DNA of 64,000 bases, from assembly GCF_900176035.1 (NCBI RefSeq), contig NZ_FWWT01000019.1:1-64000 (forward strand). The letters run 5' to 3'. The DNA comes from Desulfonispora thiosulfatigenes DSM 11270 (GTDB lineage: Bacteria; Bacillota; Peptococcia; Peptococcales; Desulfonisporaceae). The notes beneath the pieces are model-generated. The model was not told the origin of the DNA. It saw only the letters and a program-made list of their open reading frames with translations, and ran no database searches. A program made the position numbers and the translations under genes. Positions 18,803 through 29,435 of the stretch are shown one piece after another (position 1 is the stretch's first letter; every line of letters starts with the position of its first letter).

Positions 18803-19844
18803 AGGATTAACTTATCAAGAAGCAGGCGTAGATATAGATAAAGGAAATAGAGCGGTAGAATTAATCAAACCTTTAGTAAAAAGTACTTTTCGTAAAGAAG
18901 TTGTTACAGATTTAGGCGGCTTTGGCGGATTATTTGCTTTAGATAATAGTAAATACGAACAACCTGTTTTAGTATCAGGTACTGACGGAGTTGGGACAAA
19001 GCTAAAACTTGCGTTTATGATGAATAAACATAATACCATTGGTATCGATGCAGTTGCGATGTGTGTAAATGATATCTTAGTTTCTGGTGCTGAGCCTTTA
19101 TTTTTCTTAGATTATCTAGCTGTTGGCGGACTTGATCCTGAACAAGTTAAAGAAATTGTAGAAGGAATAGCTGAAGGATGTAAGAGATCAGAATGTGCTT
19201 TAATTGGAGGAGAAACTGCCGAAATGCCTGGGTTTTATTCTCCTGGAGAATATGATGTTGCAGGATTTTCCGTAGGAGTTGTGGATAAGTCTAAAATAAT
19301 TGATGGCAAGAGTATAAAGCCAGGAGATATTGTTTTAGGACTTCCTTCAACAGGAATTCATAGTAATGGTTTTTCATTAGTGAGAAAAGTACTCTTAGAA
19401 AAAGCTAATTTATCTTTAGATGAAGAGATTTCTGAATTAGGGGATAAATTAGGTAATGTTTTACTTGAGCCGACTAAGATTTATGTAAAGTTAATTAAAG
19501 CATTATTAGAAAAGGTAACTATAAAAGGTATGGCACATATTACTGGTGGAGGATTAATTGAAAATATTCCTCGTATATTACCAGAGGGAACAGATGTAGT
19601 TTTAAATAAGGGAAGTTGGCCTAAGTTACCAATTTTTGAACTTATAAAGAAACTTGGTAATATTTCAGAAGAAGAAATGCACCGTACATTTAATATGGGA
19701 ATAGGTATGATTTTAATTGTAGATCCAAGCGAAGAAAAAGTAATTATTGATTTATGTGAAGGTTTAGAGGAAAAAGTATTTAATATAGGAACAGTAACTG
19801 AGGGTCATAAAAAGGTTTCATTTCGAGAGGGTATAAATTTATGA
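18792..19844 (+). CDS. purM: phosphoribosylformylglycinamidine cyclo-ligase
   Basis: A 350-residue AIR synthetase that closes the imidazole ring using ATP. I choose ATG 18792 ([15 protein letters not shown]), preceded by AAGGTGGG; the earlier in-frame ATG would extend into purF without a ribosome site. The motifs [18 protein letters not shown] and [13 protein letters not shown] are typical. It overlaps purF by 11 bases and shares an ATGA with purN. Confidence 0.96.
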   Translation: MQNKGLTYQEAGVDIDKGNRAVELIKPLVKSTFRKEVVTDLGGFGGLFALDNSKYEQPVLVSGTDGVGTKLKLAFMMNKHNTIGIDAVAMCVNDILVSGAEPLFFLDYLAVGGLDPEQVKEIVEGIAEGCKRSECALIGGETAEMPGFYSPGEYDVAGFSVGVVDKSKIIDGKSIKPGDIVLGLPSTGIHSNGFSLVRKVLLEKANLSLDEEISELGDKLGNVLLEPTKIYVKLIKALLEKVTIKGMAHITGGGLIENIPRILPEGTDVVLNKGSWPKLPIFELIKKLGNISEEEMHRTFNMGIGMILIVDPSEEKVIIDLCEGLEEKVFNIGTVTEGHKKVSFREGINL

Positions 19845-20431
19845 GCCATAAATTAGCAGTGTTTGCTTCGGGTAGAGGCTCTAATCTGCAATCCATAATA
19901 GATCAGGGATTTAATATTGGTGTAATAATATCCGATAAAAAACAAGCAAAAGCTCTAGAAAAGGCAAAAGAAAAGAAAATTCCTTCATTATTTATTGATC
20001 CAAAAGCATTTTCTTCGAAAACAGAGTATGAAAAAGAACTATTAAAAGTAGTAAATGAGCATAATTGTAATTTGATTTGTTTAGCAGGATTTATGAGAAT
20101 TTTGAGCCCTTATTTTATAAGAAATGCGCAGATGAAAATTTTGAATATCCACCCCTCATTATTACCTTCTTTTCCAGGTTTACATGCACACCAGCAGGCT
20201 CTTGATTACGGAGTCAAGTTTTCTGGTTGTACGGTACATTTTGTAGATGAAGGAATGGATAGTGGACCAATAATTATGCAGGCAGTTGTGCCTGTATCAG
20301 ATGAAGATACAGAAGAAACATTAGTAAATAAGATATTAAAGGAAGAACATCGTATCTATCCTGAAGCGATAAGGTTAGTCGTAGAAGAAAAAATTAAGGT
20401 TCAAAATAGAAAAGTAATTATAAACGAGTAG
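19841..20431 (+). CDS. purN: phosphoribosylglycinamide formyltransferase (folate-dependent)
   Basis: A 196-residue GAR transformylase using 10-formyl-tetrahydrofolate, so it depends on the folate genes at 3794-5827. N-terminal [11 protein letters not shown], catalytic [12 protein letters not shown] near residue 104 and the following [14 protein letters not shown] are diagnostic. ATG 19841 overlaps the purM stop (ATGA), with GAGAGG upstream. Length is normal. Confidence 0.96.
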   Translation: MSHKLAVFASGRGSNLQSIIDQGFNIGVIISDKKQAKALEKAKEKKIPSLFIDPKAFSSKTEYEKELLKVVNEHNCNLICLAGFMRILSPYFIRNAQMKILNIHPSLLPSFPGLHAHQQALDYGVKFSGCTVHFVDEGMDSGPIIMQAVVPVSDEDTEETLVNKILKEEHRIYPEAIRLVVEEKIKVQNRKVIINE

Positions 20432-20445
20432 GAAGGTGAGACGAG

Positions 20446-21981
20446 TTGAAAAGAGCATTAATCAGCGTTTCTGATAAAACAGGAATAGTTGATTTTAGTA
20501 AAGAGTTAGTAAAGTTAGGATTTGAAATTGTTTCAACAGGTGGTACATTTAAAACTTTACAAGATAATGGAATTAATGCTATCGGAATATCAGATGTAAC
20601 AGGTTTCCCAGAAATCTTAGAAGGAAGAGTTAAAACTTTACATCCCAAGGTTCATGGCGGAATTTTAGCAAAAGATACAAATGAACATATGGCAGTTTTA
20701 AAAGAGCAAGGAATCACGCCTATTGATATAGTCGTTGTTAATTTATATCCTTTTCAAGCTACTATTGAAAAAGAAGGGGTTACCCTAGAAGATGCAATAG
20801 AGAATATTGATATTGGTGGACCAAGTATGGTAAGAGCTGCTGCTAAAAACTATGAACGAGTAGCTATAGTTGTTAATCCTTTAAGATACTCAGAAATTAT
20901 CGATGAATTAAAAGAGGAAGGAAAAATTTCTCTTAAAAATAGAAAAAAATTAGCTCTAGAAGCGTTTGAACATACAGGTCAATATGATGCAACAATTAGT
21001 CAATATCTTTCAAAAACCTTATATCAAGAAGATTTACCCGAAACATTCTTAATGGGAGGACACAAGATATCTTCCTTACGTTATGGCGAAAATCCACATC
21101 AAAAGGCTGCCTTTTACGCTTTTGATGGTAATATTAAGGGAACAATAGCTGGAAGCAAACAATACCAAGGAAAAGAACTTTCGTATAATAATATTGTAGA
21201 CGTTGAGGCAGCTTGGTCAATGGTTAAAAGCTTTGGGAATCATCTTTGTGCCTCTTCAATAATTAAACATACTAATCCTTGCGGAACAGCATTAGGATCT
21301 AATATTTTAGAAGCTTATCAAAGAGCTTTTAAAGCTGATTCCATGTCTGCATTTGGAGGAATTGTAGGGTTAAATCAAAAGGTCAATAAAGAAACAGCTG
21401 AAGAAATTGTGAAAACATTCATGGAAGCTGTGGTTGCTCCTGAGTTTTCAGCAGAAGCCCTAGAAATATTTACGCAAAAGAAAAACTTACGTGTGATTGA
21501 AATGGGTTATGAACAGCCTAAAAAGGAAATGTGGATAGAAAAAGTTAGTGGTGGATTTTTAGTCCAAGATCGTGATGAAAAAGAAGTTGAAATCGATGAT
21601 TTAGAAATAGTAACAGATAAAAAGCCGACTGAGGAAGAACTTGAAGAACTATTATTTGCTTGGAAAGTAGTAAAACAAGTTAAATCTAATGCTATCGTAG
21701 TCGCTAAAGATAACCAAACAATTGGGGTAGGCGCAGGTCAAATGAACAGGGTGGGTTCAGCTAATATTGCGTTTAACCAAGGTGGTAAAAATTGCAGAGG
21801 CGCGGTCCTTGCAAGCGATGCCTTTTTCCCATTTAGAGATACAATTGATAATGCAGCAAAAGCAGGAATAAAAGCGATCATACAACCTGGTGGATCTGTA
21901 AGAGATGATGAATCAATAAAAGCATGTAATGAACATCATATAGCTATGGTATTTACAGGAGTTAGACACTTTAAACACTAA
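20446..21981 (+). CDS. purH: bifunctional AICAR formyltransferase / IMP cyclohydrolase
   Basis: The 511-residue enzyme for the last two steps to IMP. The N-terminal MGS-like cyclohydrolase domain starts ALISVSDKTGI. The formyltransferase domain contains LRYGENPHQ near residue 207 and KHTNPCG near residue 277. Its start is TTG 20446, preceded by GGAAGGTGAG, and no better start exists. 14 bases separate it from purN. Confidence 0.96.
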   Translation: MKRALISVSDKTGIVDFSKELVKLGFEIVSTGGTFKTLQDNGINAIGISDVTGFPEILEGRVKTLHPKVHGGILAKDTNEHMAVLKEQGITPIDIVVVNLYPFQATIEKEGVTLEDAIENIDIGGPSMVRAAAKNYERVAIVVNPLRYSEIIDELKEEGKISLKNRKKLALEAFEHTGQYDATISQYLSKTLYQEDLPETFLMGGHKISSLRYGENPHQKAAFYAFDGNIKGTIAGSKQYQGKELSYNNIVDVEAAWSMVKSFGNHLCASSIIKHTNPCGTALGSNILEAYQRAFKADSMSAFGGIVGLNQKVNKETAEEIVKTFMEAVVAPEFSAEALEIFTQKKNLRVIEMGYEQPKKEMWIEKVSGGFLVQDRDEKEVEIDDLEIVTDKKPTEEELEELLFAWKVVKQVKSNAIVVAKDNQTIGVGAGQMNRVGSANIAFNQGGKNCRGAVLASDAFFPFRDTIDNAAKAGIKAIIQPGGSVRDDESIKACNEHHIAMVFTGVRHFKH

Positions 21982-22010
21982 TTTTTTGCAAAACAAAAGA
22001 GGTGATTTTG

Positions 22011-23276
22011 ATGCAAGTTTTAATTATTGGTAGTGGTGGTAGAGAACATGCATTAGCATGGAAAATAAGTCAAAGTCCAAAAGTTTCACAAATATATTGC
22101 GCTCCTGGAAATGCGGGTATAAGTGAATATGCGACTTGTATAGAGATTAAAGATAATAATTTAGATGAATTACTATCCTTTGCCAAAGAAAAACAAATTG
22201 ATTTAACTATTGTAGGCCCTGAAATTCCACTTAGTTTAGGAATTGTTGATTTATTTAATGATAACGGACTAAAGATATTTGGTCCTTCTAAATTAGCAGC
22301 AGAAATAGAAGGAAGTAAAGCTTTTTCAAAAGATTTAATGAAAAAATATAATATACCTACGGCAGAATATGAAATCTTTACAGAGGTAGAACCTGCTAAG
22401 GACTATTTACAAGATATAGGAATTCCTTGTGTAGTTAAGGCTGATGGATTAGCTGCAGGAAAAGGAGTAATGGTTTGCTTTACTGAAGAAGAAGCATTAA
22501 AAGCAATATATGAAATTTTATTAGACCAAAAGTTCGGAGATGCAGGAGCAAGACTGGTTATTGAAGAATATTTAGAAGGTCAAGAAGTAAGTATGTTAGC
22601 TTTTTCAGATGGAAAAACTATAGTTCCAATGGTTTCAGCGCAAGATCATAAGCAAGTTTTTGATAATGACAAAGGACCTAATACAGGGGGCATGGGAGCT
22701 TATTCACCAGCACCAATTTACACTGATGAGATACATGACTTTGTCGTTACTGAAGTATTAGAAAAAACGATAAAGGCAATGGAAATTGAAGGCAGAAATT
22801 ATCAAGGTATCTTATATGCGGGGTTAATGTTAACCCCTAAAGGACCAAAGGTTTTAGAATATAATGCACGTTTTGGCGATCCCGAAACACAAGTTGTCCT
22901 TCCGCGTTTAGAAACTGATTTAATTGTTATTATAGAAGCAATTTTAGAAAACACCCTAGATAAGATTACAATTAAATGGTCTCAGGAAGCTGCCGTATGT
23001 GTAGTAATGGCATCTGGTGGTTATCCTGGTGATTATGAAAAAGATAAAGTAATCACAGGTTTAGAAAAGGTTAGTGAACCTACAAGGATTTTTCATGCAG
23101 GAACAGCTACAAAAAATGGGCAAATTGTCACAAATGGTGGACGTGTTTTAGGTGTCACGGCCTTAGGAAAGACTATTCAAGAAGCAATTAATAATGCTTA
23201 TAAAGGAGTAGAAAAAATTAATTTTGCTGATGTTCATTATCGAAAGGACATTGGGGCAAAAGCAGTAAAGGGCTAG
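22011..23276 (+). CDS. purD: phosphoribosylamine-glycine ligase
   Basis: A ~421-residue ATP-grasp enzyme joining glycine to phosphoribosylamine. I choose ATG 22011 (MQVLIIGSGGREHAL) behind AGAGGTGA; the GTG at 22002 overlaps the ribosome site. ATP-grasp residues are in KADGLAAGKGV near residue 145 and NTGGMGAYSPAP near residue 225, with EYNARFGDPE near residue 284. It consumes glycine, which links it in metabolism to the glycine-sensing operon at 34.5 kb. Last gene of the operon. Confidence 0.96.
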   Translation: MQVLIIGSGGREHALAWKISQSPKVSQIYCAPGNAGISEYATCIEIKDNNLDELLSFAKEKQIDLTIVGPEIPLSLGIVDLFNDNGLKIFGPSKLAAEIEGSKAFSKDLMKKYNIPTAEYEIFTEVEPAKDYLQDIGIPCVVKADGLAAGKGVMVCFTEEEALKAIYEILLDQKFGDAGARLVIEEYLEGQEVSMLAFSDGKTIVPMVSAQDHKQVFDNDKGPNTGGMGAYSPAPIYTDEIHDFVVTEVLEKTIKAMEIEGRNYQGILYAGLMLTPKGPKVLEYNARFGDPETQVVLPRLETDLIVIIEAILENTLDKITIKWSQEAAVCVVMASGGYPGDYEKDKVITGLEKVSEPTRIFHAGTATKNGQIVTNGGRVLGVTALGKTIQEAINNAYKGVEKINFADVHYRKDIGAKAVKG

Positions 23277-23299
23277 TAGTTTCTAGCTCTTTTTTTGTT
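23269..23299 (+). terminator. terminator of the pur operon
   Basis: GGGCTAG pairs with CTAGCTC around TAGTTT, followed by seven T. The stem overlaps the purD stop codon. Confidence 0.9.
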
Positions 23300-23314
23300 T
23301 TATATGGTATATTT

Positions 23315-23359
23315 AAAAGAAAAGAAAAGAAAAGAAAAGAAAAGAAAAGAAAAGAAAAG
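23315..23359 (+). repeat. (AAAAG)9 pentanucleotide tandem repeat
   Basis: Nine perfect AAAAG units run directly into AAAAAGGAGG, the ribosome site of the next gene (ATG 23376). The repeat lies in the 5' untranslated region and not in the reading frame, so length changes would alter spacing or leader structure, not the protein. Confidence 0.97.
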
Positions 23360-23375
23360 AAAAAGGAGGTAAATA

Positions 23376-24173
23376 ATGAATAAAGCTATAATATTAGTCA
23401 GCCATGGAAGTGTTAGGCCTGAAACAAGGGAACAATTAGAGGAACTAGCAAATAGGATAAAAGAAAAGTATTCAGATTACGATGTGAATTTATCTTTTTC
23501 AGGGAAAATAATAATAAAGCTCTTAAAAGAAAAATATAATATAATTATGAAGACACCCAAGGAAGAATTAACTAGATTAATCCAAGAAGGCTATACAGAA
23601 ATTATCGTTCAATCTCTACATATTTTACCTGGTCTAGAGTTCCATGGATTATTAAAAGATATTAGTGAATTTAAAGGTGCAAATATTAAAGTGGGTTATC
23701 CATTATTATCAAGTAATACAGATTACTCAAAATCAGCAAAGGCAATACAAATGTTATTTCCGAATTTAGAAGAAAAGCAAGGAGTAGTCTTAATGGGTCA
23801 TGGAACATATCACCCAAGCAACTCAGGTTATGCTTGTTTACAAAACCATTTTTATGATCAAGAAAAGAACTTTTTTATTGCAAACGTAAAAGGGTATCCA
23901 AAGTTGGAACATATTATAGGTAAGCTACATAAGCTAAATATAAACCAAATAGTCTTAATGCCTTATCTTTTAACTGTTGGTAATCATGTTTATGAAGATA
24001 TGATAGGCAATGACAATTCTTTTATTAAAGTACTAGAAAAAGAAGGTATCAAGGTAATTCCATATCTAAAAGGATTAGTAGAAGATGTTAATCATCAAGA
24101 TATATTTATCGAACATATTAATGATGCAATTTCTGGAATAACATTAAAAGATAAGTTTAAATTAGATGCATAA
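23376..24173 (+). CDS. cbiK: CbiK-type sirohydrochlorin cobaltochelatase
   Basis: A 265-residue protein of the anaerobic cobalt chelatase family, which inserts Co2+ into sirohydrochlorin for cobalamin or Ni/Fe variants of the tetrapyrrole. VSHGS near residue 8, MGHGT near residue 143 and VGNHVYEDM near residue 205 hold the metal-binding His residues; the length equals Salmonella CbiK. No other cobalamin or siroheme gene is near. ATG 23376 follows AAAGGAGG and a pentanucleotide repeat that may vary its expression. The fold family is fairly certain; the metal specificity is not. Confidence 0.85.
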   Translation: MNKAIILVSHGSVRPETREQLEELANRIKEKYSDYDVNLSFSGKIIIKLLKEKYNIIMKTPKEELTRLIQEGYTEIIVQSLHILPGLEFHGLLKDISEFKGANIKVGYPLLSSNTDYSKSAKAIQMLFPNLEEKQGVVLMGHGTYHPSNSGYACLQNHFYDQEKNFFIANVKGYPKLEHIIGKLHKLNINQIVLMPYLLTVGNHVYEDMIGNDNSFIKVLEKEGIKVIPYLKGLVEDVNHQDIFIEHINDAISGITLKDKFKLDA

Positions 24174-24177
24174 ATAC

Positions 24178-24211
24178 AAAGACATTCTTAAGATAGAATG
24201 TCTTTATTAAA
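24178..24211 (+). terminator. terminator of cbiK
   Basis: AAAGACATTCT pairs with AGAATGTCTTT around TAAGAT. The T-tail is short (TTATTAAAA). Confidence 0.75.
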
Positions 24212-24345
24212 AAATTGCCAATAAATCAAATTTTCAGAATTTACTAAAAGTTAATTATGTGGTAGAATAAATTCACAGATGAAGGAATTACAGAACGAAA
24301 GATTAACAGCCTAAAGAATAAATAAAGATAAAGGGAGATGATTTA

Positions 24346-25074
24346 ATGACAAGGGAAGAATTTTTAATCAAAATGGATGAAAAGTTAGCAAATAGAGTTA
24401 CCTTTTCTAGAGAAGAACTGAGTAAAATTGGATTAGCCTTTACATTACCTAACTTATCTAGCGAAATTATTGATTGCGAAAAATCACATAAGAGCTCCTT
24501 AATCTTTAAATTTGATGATAAAAATGGTGTTAAATTTTACAAATTATCTGTAGCAAATATCAATGATACTTACATCATACCATTTAATTTCAGTAAATTT
24601 CTTTTAAAAGAAGTAACAGCTGAAGAAGTTTTAATAAAGTTAGACATCTTAAAGAATAATGTGGCTTATCAGTTCTCTATAAGTGAATTTGGTAAATCTA
24701 CCATCAAGCAATTAGAACATGTCAATAATTATAAAAATGTAAGAAGAGATTTACTGCATCCTAAATTCTTATATATTTATCGGGGCAGAACTGATAATGT
24801 AATGGGAGATTATACGTTAACTCATCCTAAGGTTATTTTAAAATGGTTAGCTCGTAGAGAAGATAAAGTGGCTGAAAATAAAGAAAGCGAATTTTTAGAT
24901 AAAGAAAATCCATATGTTGATATAATTATCAATGAATCTGGAGAAGTTTTTAGATTTTATTGGAAAGATAATAATAAAGAGATAAAACAAAGACTATTAG
25001 CAATTTTAAAGAAAAGTAGAGTGTTTTATGGCACTACATTTATTAAAAACGAAGTTGAAGAGCAATGTATATAG
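24346..25074 (+). CDS. hypothetical protein, 242 residues
   Basis: Start ATG 24346 follows AAAGGGAGATG. The protein is soluble, charged and mixed alpha/beta by composition, with no signal peptide, no membrane segment and no catalytic motif I recognise. The middle (RDLLHPKFLYIYRGRTDNV) and the end (DIIINESGEVFRFYWKDNN) look like well-conserved folded segments. It forms a single-gene unit with a terminator behind it, facing the convergent subtilase gene. I cannot assign a function. Confidence 0.7.
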   Translation: MTREEFLIKMDEKLANRVTFSREELSKIGLAFTLPNLSSEIIDCEKSHKSSLIFKFDDKNGVKFYKLSVANINDTYIIPFNFSKFLLKEVTAEEVLIKLDILKNNVAYQFSISEFGKSTIKQLEHVNNYKNVRRDLLHPKFLYIYRGRTDNVMGDYTLTHPKVILKWLARREDKVAENKESEFLDKENPYVDIIINESGEVFRFYWKDNNKEIKQRLLAILKKSRVFYGTTFIKNEVEEQCI

Positions 25075-25088
25075 AGTATTATATTTTA

Positions 25089-25132
25089 AGATGAGAGTCT
25101 TCTAGCTGAGCGCAGAAGGCTCTTTTTTTATG
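25089..25132 (+). terminator. terminator of the 24346 gene
   Basis: GAGTCTTCT pairs with AGAAGGCTC around a 10-base loop, followed by seven T. Confidence 0.88.
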
Positions 25133-25223
25133 TAGATTAAAAACATAAGTTTGTAGATAAAATATAAAATTATAAAAAATATAAAATAAAAAGATAAACA
25201 TCTAAACAAATAAAAATAATAAA

Positions 25224-25259
25224 ACAAAAGGATTCCAAAGATTTGAAATCCTTTTGTGA
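25224..25259 (-). terminator. terminator of the subtilase gene
   Basis: On the minus strand CAAAAGGATTTC pairs with GGAATCCTTTTG, followed by a T-rich tail. It sits directly behind the stop codon at 25260. Confidence 0.85.
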
Positions 25260-26516
25260 TTATTGGTTATTTTTTAAATTTCTTATAGCTGCCTGGGTAT
25301 CAATTAAACCAGATCCTTGAAGATTTGCATCTAAATTATTTACACCCCTAGCAGAATTAATAAGAATAGTCTTAACTTGGTCGGGTGTTAAGGAACTATC
25401 AATTTGTAAAATTTGAGCAACAACACCGGAACATACACCTGAAGCCATGGAGGTACCGGAGAGAGTAGTATAATAATCATCTACCTTTGTGCCTTTAGAT
25501 ACCCCTTTAGATAAAAGAGAAGTGATTTTTACTCCAGGAGCTAAAATATCAGGCTTAGTTAAACCATCTATCGTAGGACCACGACTTGAAAAACTTGCTA
25601 CATCATCATCTCTAGTTTTAACCGTTTGTTTAGTATCTAGAGCACCTACTGTTATTATAGAAGGATGAATTCCAGGTGAATCTATTGTTTTAGGATCAGG
25701 GCCACTATTACCTGCAGCAGCACAAACTACAATACCTGATTTCCAAGCCTTTTCTGCAGCTAAACATAGAGGATCCTTTTCATAAGTTTGAGAGGCAGCA
25801 GTACCTAGGGATAGATTAATAACTCTAATATTCAGTCTTTCTTTATATCTTATACACCATTCGAGTGCTCTAACAATAGTAGAAATATTACCTGAACCAT
25901 CCTTATCTAGCACCTTTACACCGATAATATTTGCTTCAGGAGCGGGTGCAGTATAGCGAAAAGAAGAATGTTTTCCACTAGCAGCTACGTTTCCAGCTAC
26001 ATGCGTACCATGACCATTATCATCATAGGGATATTTTTTTCTCCTGACAAAATCTTTAAAGGCAATAATTCTATCCTCTAGATCAGGATGATTATAGATG
26101 CCTGTATCTAATACAGCTACTCCTACACCTTTACCAGTAATGTTTTTTCTCCACAATTTACTTGAATTAATAGATGGAGAGGCAATATCTAACAAGGCTC
26201 TTACTTTACCATCATGCCAGACATTTTTGACTAAAGGATTTTTCATTAATAATTCAAGATTTTTAGTATTAACAGTAGTAGTGAAAAAGTTAATTAAAGG
26301 TATTTCTGAATCAATAACACATTTTGCAGTTTTGGCAATTTCTCTAATAGCTAATTCTTTATTACGCTGACTTTCAAATTCTACGATAACTGGAATTTTG
26401 TTTTTATGAAATCCTAAGCGAAAAAAAGGCTGATCTATATTAGAAAAATTTGATTTTAAAGTAGGGCATAACTTGTGGGAATACGTTTCAAACCAGTCGT
26501 TATTACTAAATCTCAT
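25260..26516 (-). CDS. S8 subtilisin-like serine protease (AprX-like)
   Basis: A 418-residue protease. The catalytic triad is Asp137 (VAVLDTGI), His169 (NGHGTHVAG) and Ser356 (LSGTSMASG), with oxyanion Asn270 (AAGNSGP). Residues 1-110 form a propeptide-like region. There is no obvious signal peptide, which resembles the intracellular/AprX group. Single gene, transcribed against the neighbouring 24346 gene. On the minus strand ATG is preceded by GGGGGGA. Function in protein turnover is inferred from family only. Confidence 0.92.
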   Translation of the reverse strand: MRFSNNDWFETYSHKLCPTLKSNFSNIDQPFFRLGFHKNKIPVIVEFESQRNKELAIREIAKTAKCVIDSEIPLINFFTTTVNTKNLELLMKNPLVKNVWHDGKVRALLDIASPSINSSKLWRKNITGKGVGVAVLDTGIYNHPDLEDRIIAFKDFVRRKKYPYDDNGHGTHVAGNVAASGKHSSFRYTAPAPEANIIGVKVLDKDGSGNISTIVRALEWCIRYKERLNIRVINLSLGTAASQTYEKDPLCLAAEKAWKSGIVVCAAAGNSGPDPKTIDSPGIHPSIITVGALDTKQTVKTRDDDVASFSSRGPTIDGLTKPDILAPGVKITSLLSKGVSKGTKVDDYYTTLSGTSMASGVCSGVVAQILQIDSSLTPDQVKTILINSARGVNNLDANLQGSGLIDTQAAIRNLKNNQ

Positions 26517-26589
26517 ACTATCCCCCCTAAAGAAAACTATAGGATATAGTATGAAATTAAAATTAAATGGTCACAAATATTGTAGTAGA

Positions 26590-26619
26590 AAAAAAAGCTA
26601 GAACATTAATGTTCTAGCT
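26590..26619 (-). terminator. terminator overlapping the copA stop codon
   Basis: AGCTAGAACAT is a near-perfect inverted repeat with ATGTTCTAGCT, and on the minus strand it runs into seven T. The stop codon TAA (26606-26608) sits at the loop. Confidence 0.85.
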
Positions 26620-29314
26620 GAAAAAGTACATTTTCATATCTTTTTAATAAGAGTGAATTAGTTACAACGGAGACTGATGAAAAGGCCATAGCTAAACCTG
26701 CCCATTCAGGAGGTAGAAGATGACCGGTTAGAGGAAACAGTAAACCAGCAGCGATTGGAATGCCTAATACATTATAAAATAGGGCCCAAAATAAGTTTTG
26801 CTTGATTTTTGTTAAAGTTTTTCTTCCTAAACGAATTGCTCTTTCAACATCTAGTAAATTGTTTTTTACTAAAATAATGTCGCCCGTTTCTTTAGCTACA
26901 TCTGTACCTGAACCAATTGCAATTCCGATATCAGCTTGAGCCAGGGCAGGGGCATCATTAATTCCATCGCCAACCATAGCAACTTTGTATTTTTTTGCTT
27001 GATAGTCTTTAATTATATTTATTTTGTCTTCTGGTAGTATTTCCGCTATTATCTCATCGATCCCAACTTCTTGACCTACTACATTTGCTACCTTTTGATT
27101 ATCACCTGTAATCATAAATGTTTTAATTCCTAATTCATGAAGTCGAGAAATTGCTTCCTTAGTAGTTTCTTTTAAGACATCAGCTAAAGCAATTATACCA
27201 ATACATTTTTGATCTAAAGCTATAAACATAGTTGTTTTTCCTTCGGAGGCAAGTTTATTAAAATCATCTAAAGTATTTTGGTAATTAACCTTATATTTTG
27301 TCATTAATTTAATATTTCCGATAAGTAAGGTTTGTCTGTTATAAGTACATTTGATGCCATGACCACTTTCTTCAAAATAATCAGTAACATCTTCAATTAT
27401 GATATTTTCACGATGAGCTTCTTTTACAATAGCTTGAGCTAAGGGATGAAGAGAAGGTTTTTCACCTGCTGCTGTAATTTTAAGTACTTCATCCCTAGAA
27501 TACTTTTCAAAAGATACTATATCTGTAACTTCTGGAGTTCCTTTAGTTAAGGTGCCTGTTTTATCAAAGCCAATAGCATCTAATGTAGCTATTTCTTCTA
27601 AAACAGCAGCAGACTTAAATAAAATCCCACGGTTTAGCCCAATACCACTACCTACCATAATGGCCGTAGGTGTAGCAAGTCCTAAAGCACAAGGGCAAGC
27701 TATAACTAAGACAGCTATACTTGCAGTAAAGGCAAAAACAAAGTCAGAATCTACAATAAAATACCAAACTAAAAATGTGATAACAGAAATAGTTACAACT
27801 ATAGGTACAAAATACTGGGATATTTTATCAGCAAGTCTCTGAATAGGAGGCTTTACTCCTTGAGCATCTTCGACCATTTTTATAATATTAGAGAGAACGG
27901 TATCTTTACCTGTTTTAGTTGTTTTAACTTTGATACTCCCAGATTTATTAATTGTTGCTCCAATTACTTCGGCACCAACTGATTTTTCGATAGGTATTGA
28001 TTCTCCAGTAAGCATTGATTCGTCTATACTTGTTTGTCCTTCAATAATTTCCCCATCAACAGGAACTTTCTCACCAGGTTTAACTACTACAATATCACCT
28101 ATTTGAAGACTAGAAGCACTAACTTCTTTTTCATCTCCATCTATAAAAATTCGCGCTTTATCAGCTTGTAATTCAAGAAGAGACTTTAAGGCTGTGGTAG
28201 CTTTACCCTTAGCTCTTGCCTCTAAAAATTTACCAAACCGGATAAAGGTGATCAGGATTGCTGAAGTATCAAAGAAGGTAGGCCCTTCAAAGAAAATATC
28301 AGGAAAAGTGGTTAATACACTGTATCCATAAGCAGCCGTAATTCCTAATGAAACAAGCACGTCCATATTCGCGGCTCCATTTTTTAAGGCATGATATGCA
28401 CTTTTATAAAAGGTTAATCCTGCGGTAAATTGAACAATAGTAGCAATAAAGAACATAAAATAGATAACCCCGGGAGTCATTGGTAAAAACCACATAATCG
28501 GCATCAGGGGAAGAGATAAAACAGCACTAAAGATAAGCCAATTTCTTTCTTTGTTAGCTATTTGCAGATCATCTTTATCATCTTTATTTTTTAAAGGTTC
28601 ATAACCAGCATCACGAACTTTTGCAAAAATTGTATCAATATTTATAGTTTCAGGATCAAATTCAACACTTACTGTTTCATTTGCAAAATTGACAGCAGTT
28701 TTTTGAACTCCCTTTGTCCCATTTAACTTTTTTTCAATAGCTAAAGCACAATTAGCACATGTCATTCCATTTACTTTAAACTGCGTTTTATTTTCCTTGG
28801 TCTTTACTCCATAGCCCAGGTCTTTGATTTTATTAATTATTTCTTCATCTTTCACTTTATCTGTATCTATTTCCACAGAAAGTTTTTCAGAGGCAAAATT
28901 AACATTTGCAGTTTTTATTCCATCCATAGTTTTAACCTTTTTTTCAATAGCCATAGCGCAATTAGCGCAAGTCATACCCGTTAGTTCAAATTGCTTTGTT
29001 ACTGTTTTATTTTCTTTTTCACTAGGCGTAATGATTTCAGGTGGCTGAACCTTAGTATCGATCTGTGTTTTTTCTGTATTTGTAGGCTCATCTATGGACT
29101 CCACAGCCTTTGATTCTGTAGGATAGCCTGCTTTAGTAATAGCTTCTTTAATTGCTGTTAAATCAATTTGCTCAGGGTCATAGCTAAAACTAGCTGTTTC
29201 ATCTTCAAGCGTAACTTCTACATCTTTAATACTCGGTAACTTTTCTAAAATAGTCGTAACTCTTTTTACGCAGTGTCCGCAAGTCATATCATAGACTTTG
29301 ATTTTTTCGTTCAT
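26606..29314 (-). CDS. copA: copper-exporting P1B-type ATPase with three heavy-metal domains
   Basis: A 902-residue membrane pump that exports Cu+. Three N-terminal metal-binding domains carry MTCGHC (12/15), MTCANC (116/119) and MTCANC (186/189). The transmembrane CPC site is at residues 540-542, the phosphorylated Asp584 lies in DKTGT, the HP motif at 623-624, and GDGINDAP near residue 775. The first domain is the most divergent and the linker between domains 1 and 2 is acidic/proline-rich. An upstream G-tract fits CsoR control. No csoR or copZ gene is adjacent. Confidence 0.96.
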   Translation of the reverse strand: MNEKIKVYDMTCGHCVKRVTTILEKLPSIKDVEVTLEDETASFSYDPEQIDLTAIKEAITKAGYPTESKAVESIDEPTNTEKTQIDTKVQPPEIITPSEKENKTVTKQFELTGMTCANCAMAIEKKVKTMDGIKTANVNFASEKLSVEIDTDKVKDEEIINKIKDLGYGVKTKENKTQFKVNGMTCANCALAIEKKLNGTKGVQKTAVNFANETVSVEFDPETINIDTIFAKVRDAGYEPLKNKDDKDDLQIANKERNWLIFSAVLSLPLMPIMWFLPMTPGVIYFMFFIATIVQFTAGLTFYKSAYHALKNGAANMDVLVSLGITAAYGYSVLTTFPDIFFEGPTFFDTSAILITFIRFGKFLEARAKGKATTALKSLLELQADKARIFIDGDEKEVSASSLQIGDIVVVKPGEKVPVDGEIIEGQTSIDESMLTGESIPIEKSVGAEVIGATINKSGSIKVKTTKTGKDTVLSNIIKMVEDAQGVKPPIQRLADKISQYFVPIVVTISVITFLVWYFIVDSDFVFAFTASIAVLVIACPCALGLATPTAIMVGSGIGLNRGILFKSAAVLEEIATLDAIGFDKTGTLTKGTPEVTDIVSFEKYSRDEVLKITAAGEKPSLHPLAQAIVKEAHRENIIIEDVTDYFEESGHGIKCTYNRQTLLIGNIKLMTKYKVNYQNTLDDFNKLASEGKTTMFIALDQKCIGIIALADVLKETTKEAISRLHELGIKTFMITGDNQKVANVVGQEVGIDEIIAEILPEDKINIIKDYQAKKYKVAMVGDGINDAPALAQADIGIAIGSGTDVAKETGDIILVKNNLLDVERAIRLGRKTLTKIKQNLFWALFYNVLGIPIAAGLLFPLTGHLLPPEWAGLAMAFSSVSVVTNSLLLKRYENVLFQLEH

Positions 29315-29357
29315 TAACTCAACTCCTCTCTATATTAGTAATTATTTCCGCATTTAA

Positions 29358-29389
29358 AACATAGTATACCCCCCTATCATATGTGTCAA
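29358..29389 (-). promoter_or_regulatory. copA promoter with CsoR-like operator
   Basis: On the minus strand TTGACA (29384-29389) is followed by a G6 tract (ATAGGGGGGTATACT) and TATACT (29363-29368). The spacing to TATACT is 15 bases, shorter than normal. The G-tract flanked by TA-rich arms resembles operators of the CsoR/RcnR repressor family. The regulator itself is not in the window. Confidence 0.55.
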
Positions 29390-29435
29390 GATATGCTAGG
29401 ATTAAAATACTCAATCTTTTATTAGAATTTATAAA

